64,000 bases of DNA from Caldilineaceae bacterium. GTDB lineage: Bacteria; Chloroflexota; Anaerolineae; Caldilineales; Caldilineaceae. The stretch is from contig JAHBVF010000003.1 in NCBI GenBank assembly GCA_019637685.1, positions 223,206 through 287,205 of the forward strand, written 5' to 3'. The translations under genes were made by a program, and so were the position numbers. Below the pieces are notes generated by a model. That model worked only from the letters and a program-made list of their open reading frames with translations, had not been told where the DNA came from and did no database searches. Shown in pieces: positions 63,183 through 64,000 of the stretch (position 1 is its first letter; each line of letters begins with the position of its first letter).

Positions 63183-64000
63183 ATGACTGTAGAACAAGAA
63201 TCGAATGAGATTGAAGAGATCGAAGAAATGCCGGTTATGGAAATTGATCCCATAGAAGACGAACCGGAAGCCGAAAAACCAGAAGAGAGCGCGCCAAAGC
63301 GCAAGAAAAGCCCGGCCAAAAGCAGCCGGCCCCGTAAGCGTAAAAAACGGGACGACTCTGGCATTTCGGACGATCTGCCGCTGCTGCCACTGCGAGGCGT
63401 CGTTGTCTACCCGATGATGTGGCTGCCCCTGACAATCGGCCAGGAACGCAGCATCAATCTGGTGGAAGATGCTCTGCCCGAAAGCCGCATCATCGCGCTG
63501 GTCACCAGCAAGGATGAAGGCGTGGAAGAACCCACGCCGGACGACATCTACACAATCGGCACCGCGGCCCAGGTACACCGGGTGTTGAAAGCACCCGACG
63601 GAACGATCCGCCTGGCGGTTCAAGGGCTGGAGCGTATCCGTGTCACCGAATATATTCAGGAATATCCCTATCTGCGGGCCAGAGTCGAAGTTCTGCCAGA
63701 GACGGTGGACGAAAATCTGGAGACAGAAGCCCTGACCCGTGCCGTCCAGGACCTCTTTCGCCGTCTTGTCGAGTTGGATGGACAGATGCCCGAAGAGCTG
63801 GCGGTCATGGCGGCCAATGTGGAAAACGCACGCCAGTTGGCCTATCTGGTCGCCAGCAGTATGCGGCTGGAACTGGCCGATGCCCAGGAAATTCTGGAGC
63901 TGGACAGCGTGCAGGAGAAGCTTCTACGCCTGACCCAACTGCTCAACAAAGAGGTGGACGTGCTGGAACTGGGCCACAAAATCCAGACCCAGGCCCAGGG
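63183..64000 (+). CDS. lon: Lon-type ATP-dependent protease, N-terminal part
   Basis: The first 272 residues of a Lon protease, cut by the window end. Residues 1-58 are a charged extension ([20 protein letters not shown], then a Lys/Arg/Pro-rich stretch) not present in standard Lon. The Lon substrate-binding N-domain starts at about 63 ([20 protein letters not shown]) and contains [20 protein letters not shown] and [20 protein letters not shown], followed by the helical part [20 protein letters not shown]. ATPase and protease domains must lie beyond the window. Lon degrades misfolded and regulatory proteins in the cytoplasm. Confidence 0.95.
   Translation, partial: MTVEQESNEIEEIEEMPVMEIDPIEDEPEAEKPEESAPKRKKSPAKSSRPRKRKKRDDSGISDDLPLLPLRGVVVYPMMWLPLTIGQERSINLVEDALPESRIIALVTSKDEGVEEPTPDDIYTIGTAAQVHRVLKAPDGTIRLAVQGLERIRVTEYIQEYPYLRARVEVLPETVDENLETEALTRAVQDLFRRLVELDGQMPEELAVMAANVENARQLAYLVASSMRLELADAQEILELDSVQEKLLRLTQLLNKEVDVLELGHKIQTQAQ

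Overview
The window looks like chromosomal DNA of a GC-rich (about 60 percent) free-living heterotroph, most likely a Chloroflexota member near Anaerolineae/Caldilineales. This is inferred from the mixture of genes: an LplA/LplB/YtcP-type sugar transporter, many Gfo/Idh/MocA oxidoreductases and PhyH-type dioxygenases, Tat-anchored Rieske and NirK proteins with long Ala/Pro-rich linkers, and many small intergenic inverted repeats. No ribosomal RNA or marker protein fixes the taxonomy.

Layout. 1-7981: tail of a secreted or adhesin-like protein, an MprF-like flippase/aminoacyltransferase with two membrane-protein neighbours, an HtrA protease and two small cytosolic proteins. 7984-17872: a fucoside-utilisation locus with a LacI regulator, a palindromic operator, two sugar ABC permeases, a lipoprotein binding protein and two GH29 alpha-L-fucosidases. 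The second permease gene is split by a complete 1,806-bp IS1634-family element with a 6-bp target duplication; removing the element and one copy of the duplication restores the reading frame. 18030-24563: a PhyH dioxygenase fused to HEAT repeats, then a minus-strand set (PhyH enzyme, esterase, two Gfo/Idh/MocA dehydrogenases, PIG-L deacetylase) that looks like catabolism of a modified sugar or cyclitol. 24707-30374: a minus-strand copper-handling cluster (PCu(A)C lipoprotein, a secreted protein of three His-rich repeats, CopC, a CopC-CopD-cytochrome c fusion). 30477-34779: another dehydrogenase, a FlK-like thioesterase, a Tat-lipoprotein copper nitrite reductase NirK and a D-2-hydroxyacid dehydrogenase.

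34918-44646: a second D-2-hydroxyacid dehydrogenase, a DinB protein and an inositol-catabolism cluster (iolB, iolC, iolD, iolA and an IolG-like dehydrogenase). It is interrupted by a PIN toxin-antitoxin pair and by a four-helix-bundle gene bracketed by inverted repeats. 44861-48454: a compact Rieske/cytochrome b/diheme cytochrome c complex behind a near-consensus promoter, followed by tRNA-Gly(CCC). 48679-54338: an SLC13-type transporter and several small enzymes. 54549-60666: a YjhG/YagF-type sugar-acid dehydratase, OsmC, FmdB, the hisZ-hisG pair and an RmlC-like epimerase. 60723-62944: pyrB and pyrC on the minus strand. 63183 to the end: the start of lon.

Themes: plant- or algal-type polysaccharide and polyol use (fucosides, inositol, sugar acids), and copper-dependent respiration/denitrification (Cu chaperones, NirK, bc complex). 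Intergenic spaces repeatedly carry palindromic or paired low-complexity repeats of several sequence families, some of which overlap gene ends. No CRISPR array, prophage or rRNA was seen.
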